DNA from: Anaerolineae bacterium CG2_30_64_16 | GTDB lineage: Bacteria; Chloroflexota; Anaerolineae; CG2-30-64-16 | Reading direction: 5' to 3' | Length of the DNA: 15,136 nt | Assembly: GCA_001871755.1 (NCBI GenBank) | Contig: MNXL01000177.1 | Span: 1-15,136, forward strand | Shown: positions 6,584 to 14,034 of the stretch, in pieces | Position numbering within the stretch: position 1 is the first letter of the stretch | Layout: every line of letters starts with the position of its first letter | Position numbers and translations under genes: made by a program | The notes under the pieces: generated by a model | The model's database searches: none | Told to the model about the DNA's origin: nothing | Seen by the model: the letters and a program-made list of their open reading frames with translations, nothing else

Positions 6584-7789
6584 CTATGCCAACAGCTCCA
6601 CGGCCAACTGCGCGTAGGCGCGCGCCGCGGTCGCCACGTCGGCCAGGCGAATCTGCTCGTCTGCCGCGTGGGCATAACTTTCTTCACCCGGCCCGAAGCC
6701 GATGGTCGGGATGCCGGCTTCGCCCATCGTGTAGGCGCCGTCAGTGGAGAAAGACCACACTCCCAGCCGCGGGTGAAAACCCAGGGAGCGCTCCACCGCG
6801 CGCACCGCCCGGCGCACCAGGGGGGCATCTTCGGGCATCAACCAGGGGGGATAGTACTTGTGACCCTGGGTGACGTAGCCGTTGTAGCTGGTCATCTGGT
6901 AGTCGGCCGTGACCACGTCGGCGCGTACGCCTTCCCGTTTGACGATCTGTTGGATCTCGGCGATCGCGCGCGCTTCGGTTTCTCCCAGCGTCAGCCGGCG
7001 ATCGACCGTCATGGTGCACCGATCGGGGGTCACGTTGCGGCTGCCGGCCGTGCTGGCGATGTGGGTGACGGCCACCGATCCAGCTCCCAGGGTCGGGTCC
7101 GTTAGCAGTTGGGGCGCCAGCCCCCGCGCGGCAGCGGGGGCCAGCAGCTCGATGCCGAAGACCAGTCTGGCCGCGGCGTAGATGGCGTTGACGCCGCCCT
7201 GCGGCGAAGCAGCGTGGTGGGCCCGGCCGTACGTGGTGATTTGCAGCTCCACCCGGCCGCGCTGGCCCAGGTAAACCCCCAGGTTGGTGGGCTCGCCCAG
7301 TACCACGTAGTCGGGCTGGAGCCCCTCCTCTTCGATCAGGACGCGCGCGGCCATCCCCTCGCACGGCTCCTCCTGAACGGTGAACGCGACGAACAGGTCG
7401 CCGCCCAGCCGGACATCAGCGTCGGCCAGCAGCTTCACCCCGTAGATCATCGCGGCCAGCGCGGCCTTCATGTCGGCCGCGCCGCGGCCGTAGAGAATGT
7501 CGTCCGCCACGACCCCGCCGAAAGGATCGACCGTCCACGCGCCCGGGTCGCCGATGTCGATGGTGTCCATGTGCCCGTCATAGAGCAGCCGGGGCCCGCG
7601 GCCGGCGCCGTAGCGGCCGATCACGTTGCCGATGCGGTCGGTCCACACCTCGTGGAAGCCCACAGCGCGCATCGCTCCGGTGAGCGCCGCGGCCACCGCG
7701 GCTTCGTCACCGGACAGGCTGGGAGTGCGCACCAGGTCCGTGGCCAGTTGCGCCAGCGCCTGGTTGTCTGCGGGGGAGAGCGAAAGCAC
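6584..7789 (-). CDS. M20 family metallohydrolase (YgeY/ArgE/DapE-like)
   Basis: Zinc-dependent amidohydrolase/peptidase of about 401 residues, cytoplasmic. Metal ligands and catalytic residues of M20 enzymes are visible: His73 and Asp75 in YDGHMD, Asp106 in GRGAADMK, Glu140-Glu141 in VQEEP, Glu166 in LGEPT, and a C-terminal histidine in ESYAHAADE. The dimerisation (lid) domain lies between, starting near QRGRVELQ and HHAASPQGGVNAIY. The overall pattern, including DTIDIGDP, resembles the YgeY-type hydrolases associated with purine/selenium metabolism genes, but none of those partners are nearby, so the substrate is unknown. The GTG at 7789 is favoured because GGAGGG lies about seven bases upstream; the frame continues to a GTG at 7837. 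It lies directly upstream of the lipid glycosyltransferase gene. Confidence 0.92.
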   Translation of the reverse strand: MLSLSPADNQALAQLATDLVRTPSLSGDEAAVAAALTGAMRAVGFHEVWTDRIGNVIGRYGAGRGPRLLYDGHMDTIDIGDPGAWTVDPFGGVVADDILYGRGAADMKAALAAMIYGVKLLADADVRLGGDLFVAFTVQEEPCEGMAARVLIEEEGLQPDYVVLGEPTNLGVYLGQRGRVELQITTYGRAHHAASPQGGVNAIYAAARLVFGIELLAPAAARGLAPQLLTDPTLGAGSVAVTHIASTAGSRNVTPDRCTMTVDRRLTLGETEARAIAEIQQIVKREGVRADVVTADYQMTSYNGYVTQGHKYYPPWLMPEDAPLVRRAVRAVERSLGFHPRLGVWSFSTDGAYTMGEAGIPTIGFGPGEESYAHAADEQIRLADVATAARAYAQLAVELLA

Positions 7790-7935
7790 GTTCAGTCCCT
7801 CCGGGATTTGTGAAAGACGGTGAGTGTGAACAACCACTGAGACACAAGGGGGGCACGGTCAGGAGACCTCATCGTGAGCGGCTCTCCCGAGCTCGTCGAA
7901 CGGCGGCCCCAGCGCATCTTTACGTTAAGAAAACG
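7790..7935. other. Intergenic gap between sugar transferase and M20 gene
   Basis: This 146-bp gap contains an AT-rich patch at 7920-7945, just past the sugar-transferase stop, in which CGTTAA occurs twice as a direct repeat (7923-7928 and 7934-7939). No clear intrinsic terminator or promoter is visible. A weak reason to split the glycan module from the M20/GT28 pair is simply the gap length. Confidence 0.4.
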
Positions 7936-9363
7936 TTAATAAGCCCCGTCGCCGAAAATCACTTGGGGCACGGTGCGCAGCAGGATGCGCAAGTCCAACG
8001 CCATAGACCAATTCTCGGCGTAGTAGATATCGAGCATCACCATCTCGTCGAAGCTGAGATCGCTCCGGCCGCTGACTTGCCACAAACCGGTGAGCCCAGG
8101 CAAGACGTCCAGCCGCTTGCGATGCCAGTCCTGGTATTGCGCAACCTCGTTCAACAGCGCCGGCCGCGGGCCGACCCAGCTCATCTCGCCACGCAGCACG
8201 TTGATGATCTGGGGTAACTCGTCCAGGCTGATTTCTCGAAGGAAGCGTCCCATGCGCGTGCGTCGCGGGTCATCCCGGATCTTGAACATCGGCCCGGCCG
8301 CCTCATTGAGATCGCGCAGCTTTTCTAATTCCTCTTCTGCGCCGACGCGCATGGAACGGAACTTGTAGACGGTGAAGGGCTTGCCGTGGCGGCCCGCGCG
8401 TGGTTGTCGAAAGAGCACCGGCCCGGGCGAATCGAACCGGATCGCCAGGGCGATCAACAGCAGGAGCGGCGCGGCCAGCACGACGCACAGGATGGACAAC
8501 ATCAGATCGAAGGTTCGCTTTGCCGCCAGGTTGAACCCGGTCAGGCTGGTCTGCTTGATGCTGATGAGCGGGATGCCGTTGATCGACTCGGCGTCCACCC
8601 CGCCCAGGCTGAGCTGGAACAGGTCGGGCACAACGCGCGCCCGCACGCCGGCCCGCTCTGACTCCAACACCAGGCGCACGGTCTTGCGGTGGTACTGCCA
8701 GGGCAGGGTGATGATCACCTGGTCGATGGCCTGAGATGTCAAGATCTCCGGCAGGTTTTCGAGGGGTCCCCAGGCCTTGAACGGTCCCATGTCGGTACTG
8801 CCCTTGATGGGATCGTCGTCTAGAAATCCCATCACTTGATACCCCAGCTCCGGCTGTGCCACCATGTTGCGCATGACCGCGCGGCCCGTTTCACCCGCGC
8901 CGACGATCAGGACGCGGTCGACCCCCTGGCCGGCCTGCCGCAGGCGCGCCAGGATCACCGCGCGCACCGAGCGGGCCAGCCACAGCAGGATGACGATCAT
9001 GATGCCCGCGTAGATGAAGATGATGCGGGAGTAGAAGAGGCGCCGGTAGAAGAAGACCAACACCACCATGAGCATGATGGCGGTGGTCGTCGCGTTGACG
9101 ATGCCGTAGAAGTCATCGAAGAGGGTCCGGCCCCGTTTGAGGTCGTAGGCCCCCTCACGCCGGCTGGTCACGAGCAGGAGGAGGGTCAATAGCGCAACCA
9201 GCGGCAGATAGACGCTGTACGGCACGTTGTTGGCGGGGTCGACCGAGCGGAAAAGTTGCAGGTCGTAGCGCAGCCAATACGCGATGCGGAACGCCAGGTT
9301 GATCAGCAACGCGTCGATCACCAGCGTCATCCAGGGCATCCATTGCCGGACGTCACGCTTCAC
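7936..9363 (-). CDS. Exopolysaccharide polyprenyl-phosphate hexose-1-phosphate transferase
   Basis: Membrane enzyme of 475 residues (WbaP/WcaJ-like) that loads the first sugar-1-phosphate on undecaprenyl phosphate to start a polysaccharide repeat unit. The N-terminus has helices at about 11-30, 48-67, 94-107 and 113-133. A Rossmann-like CoA-binding domain follows (VLIVGAGETGRAVM, 151-164; about 148-250). Then comes the transmembrane/re-entrant helix at 283-308 and the catalytic Bac_transf domain (280-475) with RQPRAGRHGKPF, YKFRSM, the SLDELPQ Asp381-Glu382 dyad, VGPRPAL, and PGLTGLWQVSGRS. The GTG start at 9363 has AGGAGG six bases upstream and overlaps the preceding glycosyltransferase gene by 11 bases; the frame extends further upstream, but only through that gene. 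Its first sugar (glucose or galactose) is not determinable here. Confidence 0.94.
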   Translation of the reverse strand: MKRDVRQWMPWMTLVIDALLINLAFRIAYWLRYDLQLFRSVDPANNVPYSVYLPLVALLTLLLLVTSRREGAYDLKRGRTLFDDFYGIVNATTTAIMLMVVLVFFYRRLFYSRIIFIYAGIMIVILLWLARSVRAVILARLRQAGQGVDRVLIVGAGETGRAVMRNMVAQPELGYQVMGFLDDDPIKGSTDMGPFKAWGPLENLPEILTSQAIDQVIITLPWQYHRKTVRLVLESERAGVRARVVPDLFQLSLGGVDAESINGIPLISIKQTSLTGFNLAAKRTFDLMLSILCVVLAAPLLLLIALAIRFDSPGPVLFRQPRAGRHGKPFTVYKFRSMRVGAEEELEKLRDLNEAAGPMFKIRDDPRRTRMGRFLREISLDELPQIINVLRGEMSWVGPRPALLNEVAQYQDWHRKRLDVLPGLTGLWQVSGRSDLSFDEMVMLDIYYAENWSMALDLRILLRTVPQVIFGDGAY

Positions 9364-10531
9364 GCCCGACCTCCTGCCCCGTGAGCACAGCCCGGTACAC
9401 GTCGACCGTGACCGCGGCCGTCCGCGGCCACGAGAAGTTGGCGGCCCGCCGGGGTCCCGCGTCGCGTAACCGGGCTGCCAGGATGGGGTCACTCAGCACG
9501 TGGCCGATGGCTGCGGCCCATCCCGCGGTGTCCTCTGGATCTACCAGCAGCGCGGCGTCTCCGGCCACCTCCCGCAGCGCGGCCGCGGTGGATGTGATGG
9601 TGGGTGTGCCGCAGGCCATCGCCTCCAACACCGGCAGTCCGAACCCTTCAAACCGCGAAGGGTAGACGAACAACTCCGCGGCTCGATAGAACCACGGCAG
9701 CTCTGCTCCCGGTACAAACCCCGGGAAGAGCACGTCATCCGTCAAGCCAAGTTCGTTCACGCGCTGAAAGATCCTTTCATAGAACCAGCCCTGGCCGCCG
9801 GCGATCAATAGCTTGACGACGCCATCGGAAGCGCGGCGCCACTGGGCGTACGCGTCGATCAGCCGCACCAGATTCTTGCGCGGTTCCAGCGTGCCGAGAA
9901 ACAGAATGAACCGCGGCGGCAGCCCCTGATGCCGGCGAAAGGCGGCAACGGCCACGGGATCGGCCGGCCGGAAATCGGCGGTGACGCCGTTCGGCACGAC
10001 GATGACGCGCTCCGGGGGCGCCCCGCAGAGCCTGATCACGTCCTGCCGCGTGCTTTCCGAGACCGCGATCACCCGGGCCGCGCGGCGGGTCGAGAGTTTG
10101 GTCGCCAGACTCAAATAGAGCCGATTGAACGGTCGAAACGCGTCCGGGTAGCGGAGAAAGCTCAAGTCGTGTACGGTGACGACAGTCGGACAGGCTGCCG
10201 CGAGCGGAGTCGCAAAGGCCAGGCCGTGCAGCAGATCCAGATGCCGCGAATAACCCGCCAGGCGCGTTTGTTCCCAGACGATCCGTCGCCACGGGCTGCG
10301 CGTGTCCCACCGCGACCGGCACATCGACATCCCCGGCGGCGGTGAAAACGCGGCGCTGTGCAGGTATGCCGTGTAATGCAGTGCCGCGTCTGCCGCCGGC
10401 AGATGCTCCAGCAACTGGTAGATATACCCGTTGATACCGGCGCCGCGGTAGGTCTGGGTGAGCGAGAGCAGATGCGCGTTCAGCCCGACGCAGCGAACAG
10501 AATGCGATAGGTTTGACACGCGCGCCATCAT
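9353..10531 (-). CDS. GT4 family glycosyltransferase
   Basis: GT-B fold retaining glycosyltransferase of 392 residues, probably cytoplasmic and adding a sugar to a lipid-linked intermediate. The N-terminal acceptor domain carries YRGAGINGYIYQL (28-40), a typical glycine-rich start, and VVTVHDLSFLRYP. The C-terminal domain shows ILFLGTLEPRKNL (209-221), then YPSRFEGFGLPVLEAMACG with the EX7E motif Glu295/Glu303 that binds the nucleotide-sugar. The gene overlaps the sugar-transferase gene by 11 bases, so the two are probably coupled and act in the same pathway; this enzyme may add the second sugar. Two adjacent ATGs occur (10531 and 10528), with no clear Shine-Dalgarno sequence; a -10-like CATACT eight bases upstream of the first ATG leaves a leaderless transcript possible. 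Confidence 0.93.
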   Translation of the reverse strand: MMARVSNLSHSVRCVGLNAHLLSLTQTYRGAGINGYIYQLLEHLPAADAALHYTAYLHSAAFSPPPGMSMCRSRWDTRSPWRRIVWEQTRLAGYSRHLDLLHGLAFATPLAAACPTVVTVHDLSFLRYPDAFRPFNRLYLSLATKLSTRRAARVIAVSESTRQDVIRLCGAPPERVIVVPNGVTADFRPADPVAVAAFRRHQGLPPRFILFLGTLEPRKNLVRLIDAYAQWRRASDGVVKLLIAGGQGWFYERIFQRVNELGLTDDVLFPGFVPGAELPWFYRAAELFVYPSRFEGFGLPVLEAMACGTPTITSTAAALREVAGDAALLVDPEDTAGWAAAIGHVLSDPILAARLRDAGPRRAANFSWPRTAAVTVDVYRAVLTGQEVGREA

Positions 10532-10583
10532 AGCACAGAGTATGAATTTTTGATAATCATGTTTTGGTGTAGTAAGTTACGCC

Positions 10584-10683
10584 AGACCCTTCGGGTTTTG
10601 TGACGTGGGCCGATCTTGCTGCTCATATGGCGCCTGGCCTATGGCGCACACGACCGGTTGAACCTGGAAAACCCGAGGGGTCT
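10584..10683. repeat. 100-bp segment bounded by 16-bp inverted repeats
   Basis: AGACCCTTCGGGTTTT (10584-10599) and its near-perfect reverse complement (10668-10683, 15 of 16 positions) bound a 100-bp stretch. Each arm also contains a short ACCC...GGGT stem followed by a T-run, so each could be a mini-terminator facing inward: the right one for the upstream GT4 gene on the minus strand, the left one on the plus strand. The right arm overlaps the last bases of the GT4 stop codon. The interior contains TATGGCGC twice and no ORF of note. Confidence 0.6.
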
Positions 10684-11797
10684 ATGCGGTCAACATCTGC
10701 CGGTATACCCGATAGGTGGCGGCGGCGATCTGCGCCTGGGTGAAGTGCGCCAGCACGCGGGCGCGCCCTTGCTCTGCCAGCGCGGCGCGGCGGGTCGGGT
10801 TGGCGGCCAGTGCTGCCAGCGCGGCGCGCAAGGCGGCGATGTCCCCCTCCGGGAAGGTCAGCCCCGCGTCCCCGATCACGTTGGGGATTTCGCCGGTGGC
10901 CGCGCCGATGACGGGAACGCCGCACGCCATCGCCTCGATCAGCACGCGGCCGAACTGCTCCACCCAGTTGGGCCGGCTGCGCGAGGGCAGGACCAACACA
11001 TCCCAGCCGCGGTAGATGGCGGGCAGCGCAGTAGACGGCCGGTAGCCCAGGAACTGCACGCGGTCGGCGATGCCCAGTTGCGCGGCAAGCTTACCCAGGT
11101 GCGCACGTTCGGGACCCTCCCCCGCGATTTGCAGTGCCCAACGCCCGGCCGGCCAGCCGGCGCACGCGGCCAGGAGCAGGTCCACCCCTTTTTCCGGCGC
11201 CAGCCCGCCCGCGTAGCCGACCGTGAACGTGTGATCGTCGGCGCTGGCGGCGGGCGCCGGAGCGGGCGCGAAGATGTCCGGGTCCACGCCGAACTGGGGG
11301 ATGACGACTACCGGCCCCCGGTAGCCCTTGACGCGCAGCACGCCCACCGCGTCCTGGTTGCCGGCGATGGCGCACGCGGCGCGGCGGTAGTTCGTGGTCT
11401 CGAAGTGCCGAAACGGCCAGGGATAGCGGCGGTTCAGATTCTGCCAGGTGAAGAAGAGGCCGCGCGCGCCGACCGCCTGGCCCAGGCGAAGCGCGTGCCA
11501 GGTGGCCAGGTTATACGGCTCTTCGTCCACGTGCAGCACGTCTGGTCGCAGTCGGCGCAACAACCGACCCAGCGTGGGATAGAAGTGCAGGTGAAACTGT
11601 CCGTTGAATGCCAGCGGCGCGACGAGCAGATCGTAGCCGGTCGTGTGGGCGCGATCCAGGGTGAGCGCGCCGCGGCTATCGCGCCAGCCGGCTGGCACGA
11701 TCGCGGTAAGCGCCACGCCCGGCAGGCAGGCCAACTCTTCCAGTTTGCGCTGATACGCGCCCACCACCAGCGCCTTGGACACCATGACGACTCGCAC
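10682..11797 (-). CDS. GT4 family glycosyltransferase
   Basis: Second GT-B glycosyltransferase, 371 residues. The N-terminus MRVVMVSKALVVGAYQRKLEEL is the usual first beta strand and loop; RRLRPDVLHVDEEPYNLATWHAL is the acceptor-domain region with an acidic DEEP stretch. The C-terminal Rossmann domain has YAGGLAPEKGVDLLL (195-209), LQIAGEGPE, and NWVEQFGRVLIEAMACG with the EX7E pair Glu280/Glu288. It is only distantly similar to the neighbouring GT4 enzyme, so it is not a recent duplicate. The start is a GTG with AAGGA about eleven bases upstream. It lies 150 bp upstream of the next GT4 gene, separated by the inverted-repeat segment, so co-transcription with the glycan module is uncertain. 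Confidence 0.92.
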   Translation of the reverse strand: MRVVMVSKALVVGAYQRKLEELACLPGVALTAIVPAGWRDSRGALTLDRAHTTGYDLLVAPLAFNGQFHLHFYPTLGRLLRRLRPDVLHVDEEPYNLATWHALRLGQAVGARGLFFTWQNLNRRYPWPFRHFETTNYRRAACAIAGNQDAVGVLRVKGYRGPVVVIPQFGVDPDIFAPAPAPAASADDHTFTVGYAGGLAPEKGVDLLLAACAGWPAGRWALQIAGEGPERAHLGKLAAQLGIADRVQFLGYRPSTALPAIYRGWDVLVLPSRSRPNWVEQFGRVLIEAMACGVPVIGAATGEIPNVIGDAGLTFPEGDIAALRAALAALAANPTRRAALAEQGRARVLAHFTQAQIAAATYRVYRQMLTA

Positions 11798-11832
11798 GTG
11801 GGCAGATTTCCTTCTTTCACAGTCAATTGTCG

Positions 11833-11884
11833 GTGATGAGTAACGAGTAATGAATCAACTTACTGGTTTCTCATTACTCATTAT
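11833..11884. repeat. 7-bp tandem repeats forming a hairpin
   Basis: Units GTGATGA, GTAACGA and GTAATGA follow each other at 11833-11853. After about 17 bases the complementary form TCATTAC-TCATTAT appears (11871-11884). The 14-bp arms 11840-11853 and 11871-11884 pair with two mismatches. The hairpin lies immediately past the stop of the M1 peptidase gene and upstream of the GT4 gene on the same strand. It has no T-run, so it could be an mRNA 3' stabiliser, an attenuator or simply a repeat insertion. Confidence 0.8.
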
Positions 11885-11886
11885 GT

Positions 11887-13614
11887 TTAGCGCAACGAGC
11901 CAAAATAGGCCGGCAGCAAGTCGTCGAGCGCCGGGCCGGCATGCGCTCGCAGGGTCGCCAGGAATTCCGCGCCGCTGACGAGCCGGCCACGGTGTTGCCG
12001 ATAGTAATCGCGCAGGAACGCGGTGAACGCGGCTTCCCCCATCCGGTCGCGCACGGCCAGCAGGAAGCGTGTGCCGCTGACGTAGACAGCCTGGACGTAG
12101 CTGGTCGTATCCTGGAAATTGTAGATCGGCTGGTCGAGCGGCACGGTGGCCATGCCGGCCGACGGGGCTTCCCACCAGGCCAGGTGCGCCGGATGAAGCT
12201 GCGCATAGTAAAGCCATTCGCCGAAGCGAGCCAACGCCTCATCCAGCCACGGCTCGGTGGCCTGGTTATTGCCCACCGCGGCGTACCACCACTGGTGGCC
12301 GATCTCGTGGACCACGAAGCGGATCAGGAAATCCGCGCCGAATTCTTCGCCTTCGGCCGGCGACCGGTAGTCGGCGAACCACTGGCTGCTGAAGGTGATC
12401 AGCCCGCTATACTCCATGCCGCCGAACTGAACCGCCTCGACGATGGTCAGGTCGGCGTAAGGGTAGGCGCCGAAGGTCCTGACGAACAGCGGCAGGGCTT
12501 CGCCGGCCGCGGTGAGGGCGTCTTGCGCGGCGGCCTGGTGCTCCGGCAGGTGATAGATCCGCACCGGAATGCCGTCCACGTCGGCCTGGGTAACGACCAG
12601 CCGGTCGGTGACCACGAACGCAAAGGCCCGGGTTGCCGGCAACCGGAACTCCCACACTCCGGCCTGCGCGCTTTGCAATCCGGCGCCGATCACTGCGTAG
12701 CCGGCCGGCGCGGTTACGGTCACTGCATAGTCGGCGGCCTCGGCCACGAGCGGGTCACCCACCGGGTGATAGGGCGTCAGGATCCACCCTGTGCCGGCGG
12801 CGTAGGGGGCCAGGAGCGGGTACCAGGCGCCCGCCACGTCGCCCAGGTCGGACCAGCCCAGCGCGTGCGCGGCCGTGATGCCGCCGGTGTCGGCGGCCGG
12901 TGACAGATTCAACGTGAAGTCCAAACACAGGGTGGCTGTGGTCGCGTCTCGCAACGCGGCCGGCAGCTCGACGCGCAAGGTCGTGTCGGTCAGGGTGGCC
13001 GTCAGCGGGGTGTGATCCCCGGCCAGCCGGACACCCATCAACGTGAAGACGCCGGCCGCATGGTTAGCGAGCACGTTGAAGCGGATTTCGCCTGTGGCCA
13101 GCCGGGTCGGATCGGTTAAGGTGACTTGCTGGTAGACGCGCAAGCGGTGGGCGCTTAGTTCGGCCACGGCTTGCAGGCGGTAGGCGGGGGCGTCACCCTG
13201 CGTGGGCAGGGCGCTGCACGGATCTGGGGTCTCGGTTGGGCTGCCGGTCGCAGGTGACGGCTGCGGGGTAGGCCGGTCGGCTGGGGTGGTCGCCGCTGCC
13301 GCGTTAGGGTTGGGCGCGGGCGCTGTTGCCGTGGCATTGGGGGCGATGGATGCAGTGACCGGCGGCTCGCCGGCTGACGGAGTCGGGGTCGGTGGTTGCG
13401 GTGTGGTAGTTGAAGGTTGGGGTACGCCAGCCGCGCATCCAGCCAGCGCCAACAGGATCCAGATCAGCAGCAAGCGCGCCGCCAGGCCCGCCGCACGACG
13501 CTCGTTTTCCCCAAATTCCGTCTTCGCTGCCTGGCGGTTGCCATCTTGTTTGCGCGCCTCTTGATTTTCGCTTTGAAATGATGTAGAATCTATGTTGAAC
13601 GTGTGAGCCGTCAT
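11887..13614 (-). CDS. M1-type zinc metallopeptidase lipoprotein
   Basis: Extracytoplasmic M1 (aminopeptidase N-like) peptidase of 575 residues. A hydrophobic segment at 47-59 ends in a lipobox, LALAGC, with Cys60 as the lipidation site. Then comes a long Pro/Thr/Ala/Ser linker (61-135) that would hold the enzyme off the membrane. The N-terminal beta domain is roughly 140-340. Catalytic elements are FGGMEYSG (397-404, replacing the classical GAMEN), the zinc motif HEIGHQWW (His436, His440) with the third ligand Glu459 exactly 18 residues later in WLDEALA, and a likely catalytic Tyr511 in VYVSG. The ATG at 13614 puts about 45 hydrophilic residues before the signal segment, unusually long for a lipoprotein, and no good Shine-Dalgarno precedes it, so the start is doubtful. 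It diverges from spoVS. Confidence 0.9.
   Translation of the reverse strand: MTAHTFNIDSTSFQSENQEARKQDGNRQAAKTEFGENERRAAGLAARLLLIWILLALAGCAAGVPQPSTTTPQPPTPTPSAGEPPVTASIAPNATATAPAPNPNAAAATTPADRPTPQPSPATGSPTETPDPCSALPTQGDAPAYRLQAVAELSAHRLRVYQQVTLTDPTRLATGEIRFNVLANHAAGVFTLMGVRLAGDHTPLTATLTDTTLRVELPAALRDATTATLCLDFTLNLSPAADTGGITAAHALGWSDLGDVAGAWYPLLAPYAAGTGWILTPYHPVGDPLVAEAADYAVTVTAPAGYAVIGAGLQSAQAGVWEFRLPATRAFAFVVTDRLVVTQADVDGIPVRIYHLPEHQAAAQDALTAAGEALPLFVRTFGAYPYADLTIVEAVQFGGMEYSGLITFSSQWFADYRSPAEGEEFGADFLIRFVVHEIGHQWWYAAVGNNQATEPWLDEALARFGEWLYYAQLHPAHLAWWEAPSAGMATVPLDQPIYNFQDTTSYVQAVYVSGTRFLLAVRDRMGEAAFTAFLRDYYRQHRGRLVSGAEFLATLRAHAGPALDDLLPAYFGSLR
13561..13589 (+). promoter_or_regulatory. Candidate promoter of spoVS
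   Basis: A TTGATT -35 (13561-13566) and a TAGAAT -10 (13584-13589) are separated by 17 bp, matching consensus at 4/6 and 5/6 positions. Transcription would begin near 13596, about 80 nt before the spoVS ATG. The hexamers lie inside the first codons of the divergent M1 peptidase frame. Confidence 0.5.
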
Positions 13615-13676
13615 CGAGACAACCCTGGCTCTCTAGCCCATTCACTTTCAGGCATCTCGCTGTCAGGAGGCATTCC

Positions 13677-13985
13677 ATGGACGTCATCAAGGTCTCGGCC
13701 CACTCTCGATCTACAGCGGTTGCCGGCGCTATCGCTGGGGTAATGCGCGATTATCGTTACGCTGAGGTACAGGCCATTGGCGCCAGCGCGGTCAACCAGG
13801 CGGTCAAGGCCGTGGCGATCGCAAGGACCTACCTGGCGCTGGATGGCATTCACATCGTCTGCATCCCGGAATTCGTCGAGGTCGACATCGAAGGTCAAGA
13901 ACGGACGGCCGTCAAGCTCGTCATCGAGCCGCGCAACGCCCCGCCACCATCCGCGAGTGTGGCCGTTGAGGCGGTCGTGGCGTAG
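13677..13985 (+). CDS. spoVS: SpoVS family (Alba-like) regulator
   Basis: Small 102-residue protein that matches SpoVS across nearly its whole length: MDVIKVSAHSRSTAVAGAIAGV, then YAEVQAIGASAVNQAVKAVAIAR, HIVCIPEF and ERTAVKLVIEPR. In Bacillus, SpoVS (86 residues) affects spore coat assembly and septation; homologues are found in many bacteria that do not sporulate, such as Thermus, and have an Alba-like nucleic-acid-binding fold. Residues 88-102 form a short extra tail rich in Pro and Ala/Val. The ATG follows AGGAGG with six bases of spacing. It is a single gene converging on ricT 49 bp away and diverging from the M1 peptidase gene. Confidence 0.95.
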   Translation: MDVIKVSAHSRSTAVAGAIAGVMRDYRYAEVQAIGASAVNQAVKAVAIARTYLALDGIHIVCIPEFVEVDIEGQERTAVKLVIEPRNAPPPSASVAVEAVVA

Positions 13986-14034
13986 CGTGGCCGTGCCAGG
14001 GCCGCCCATGCGGTGGGTGACCAGGTGCAATGAG

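Noticed and set aside
9364..9492. Longer N-terminus for the sugar transferase up to 9492
   Set aside because: Those 43 codons are Arg/Gly/Ser-rich, antiparallel in usage to the overlapping GT4 gene, and the GTG at 9363 has an ideal ribosome-binding site.
10600..10667. Possible tRNA or small structured RNA in the glycosyltransferase gap
   Set aside because: No acceptor/T-arm pattern and no anticodon stem could be laid out; the only clear structure is the flanking inverted repeat.
10616..11836. Plus-strand 406-residue reading frame
   Set aside because: Fully antisense to a GT4 gene with intact EX7E motif; no recognisable domain and no ribosome-binding site.
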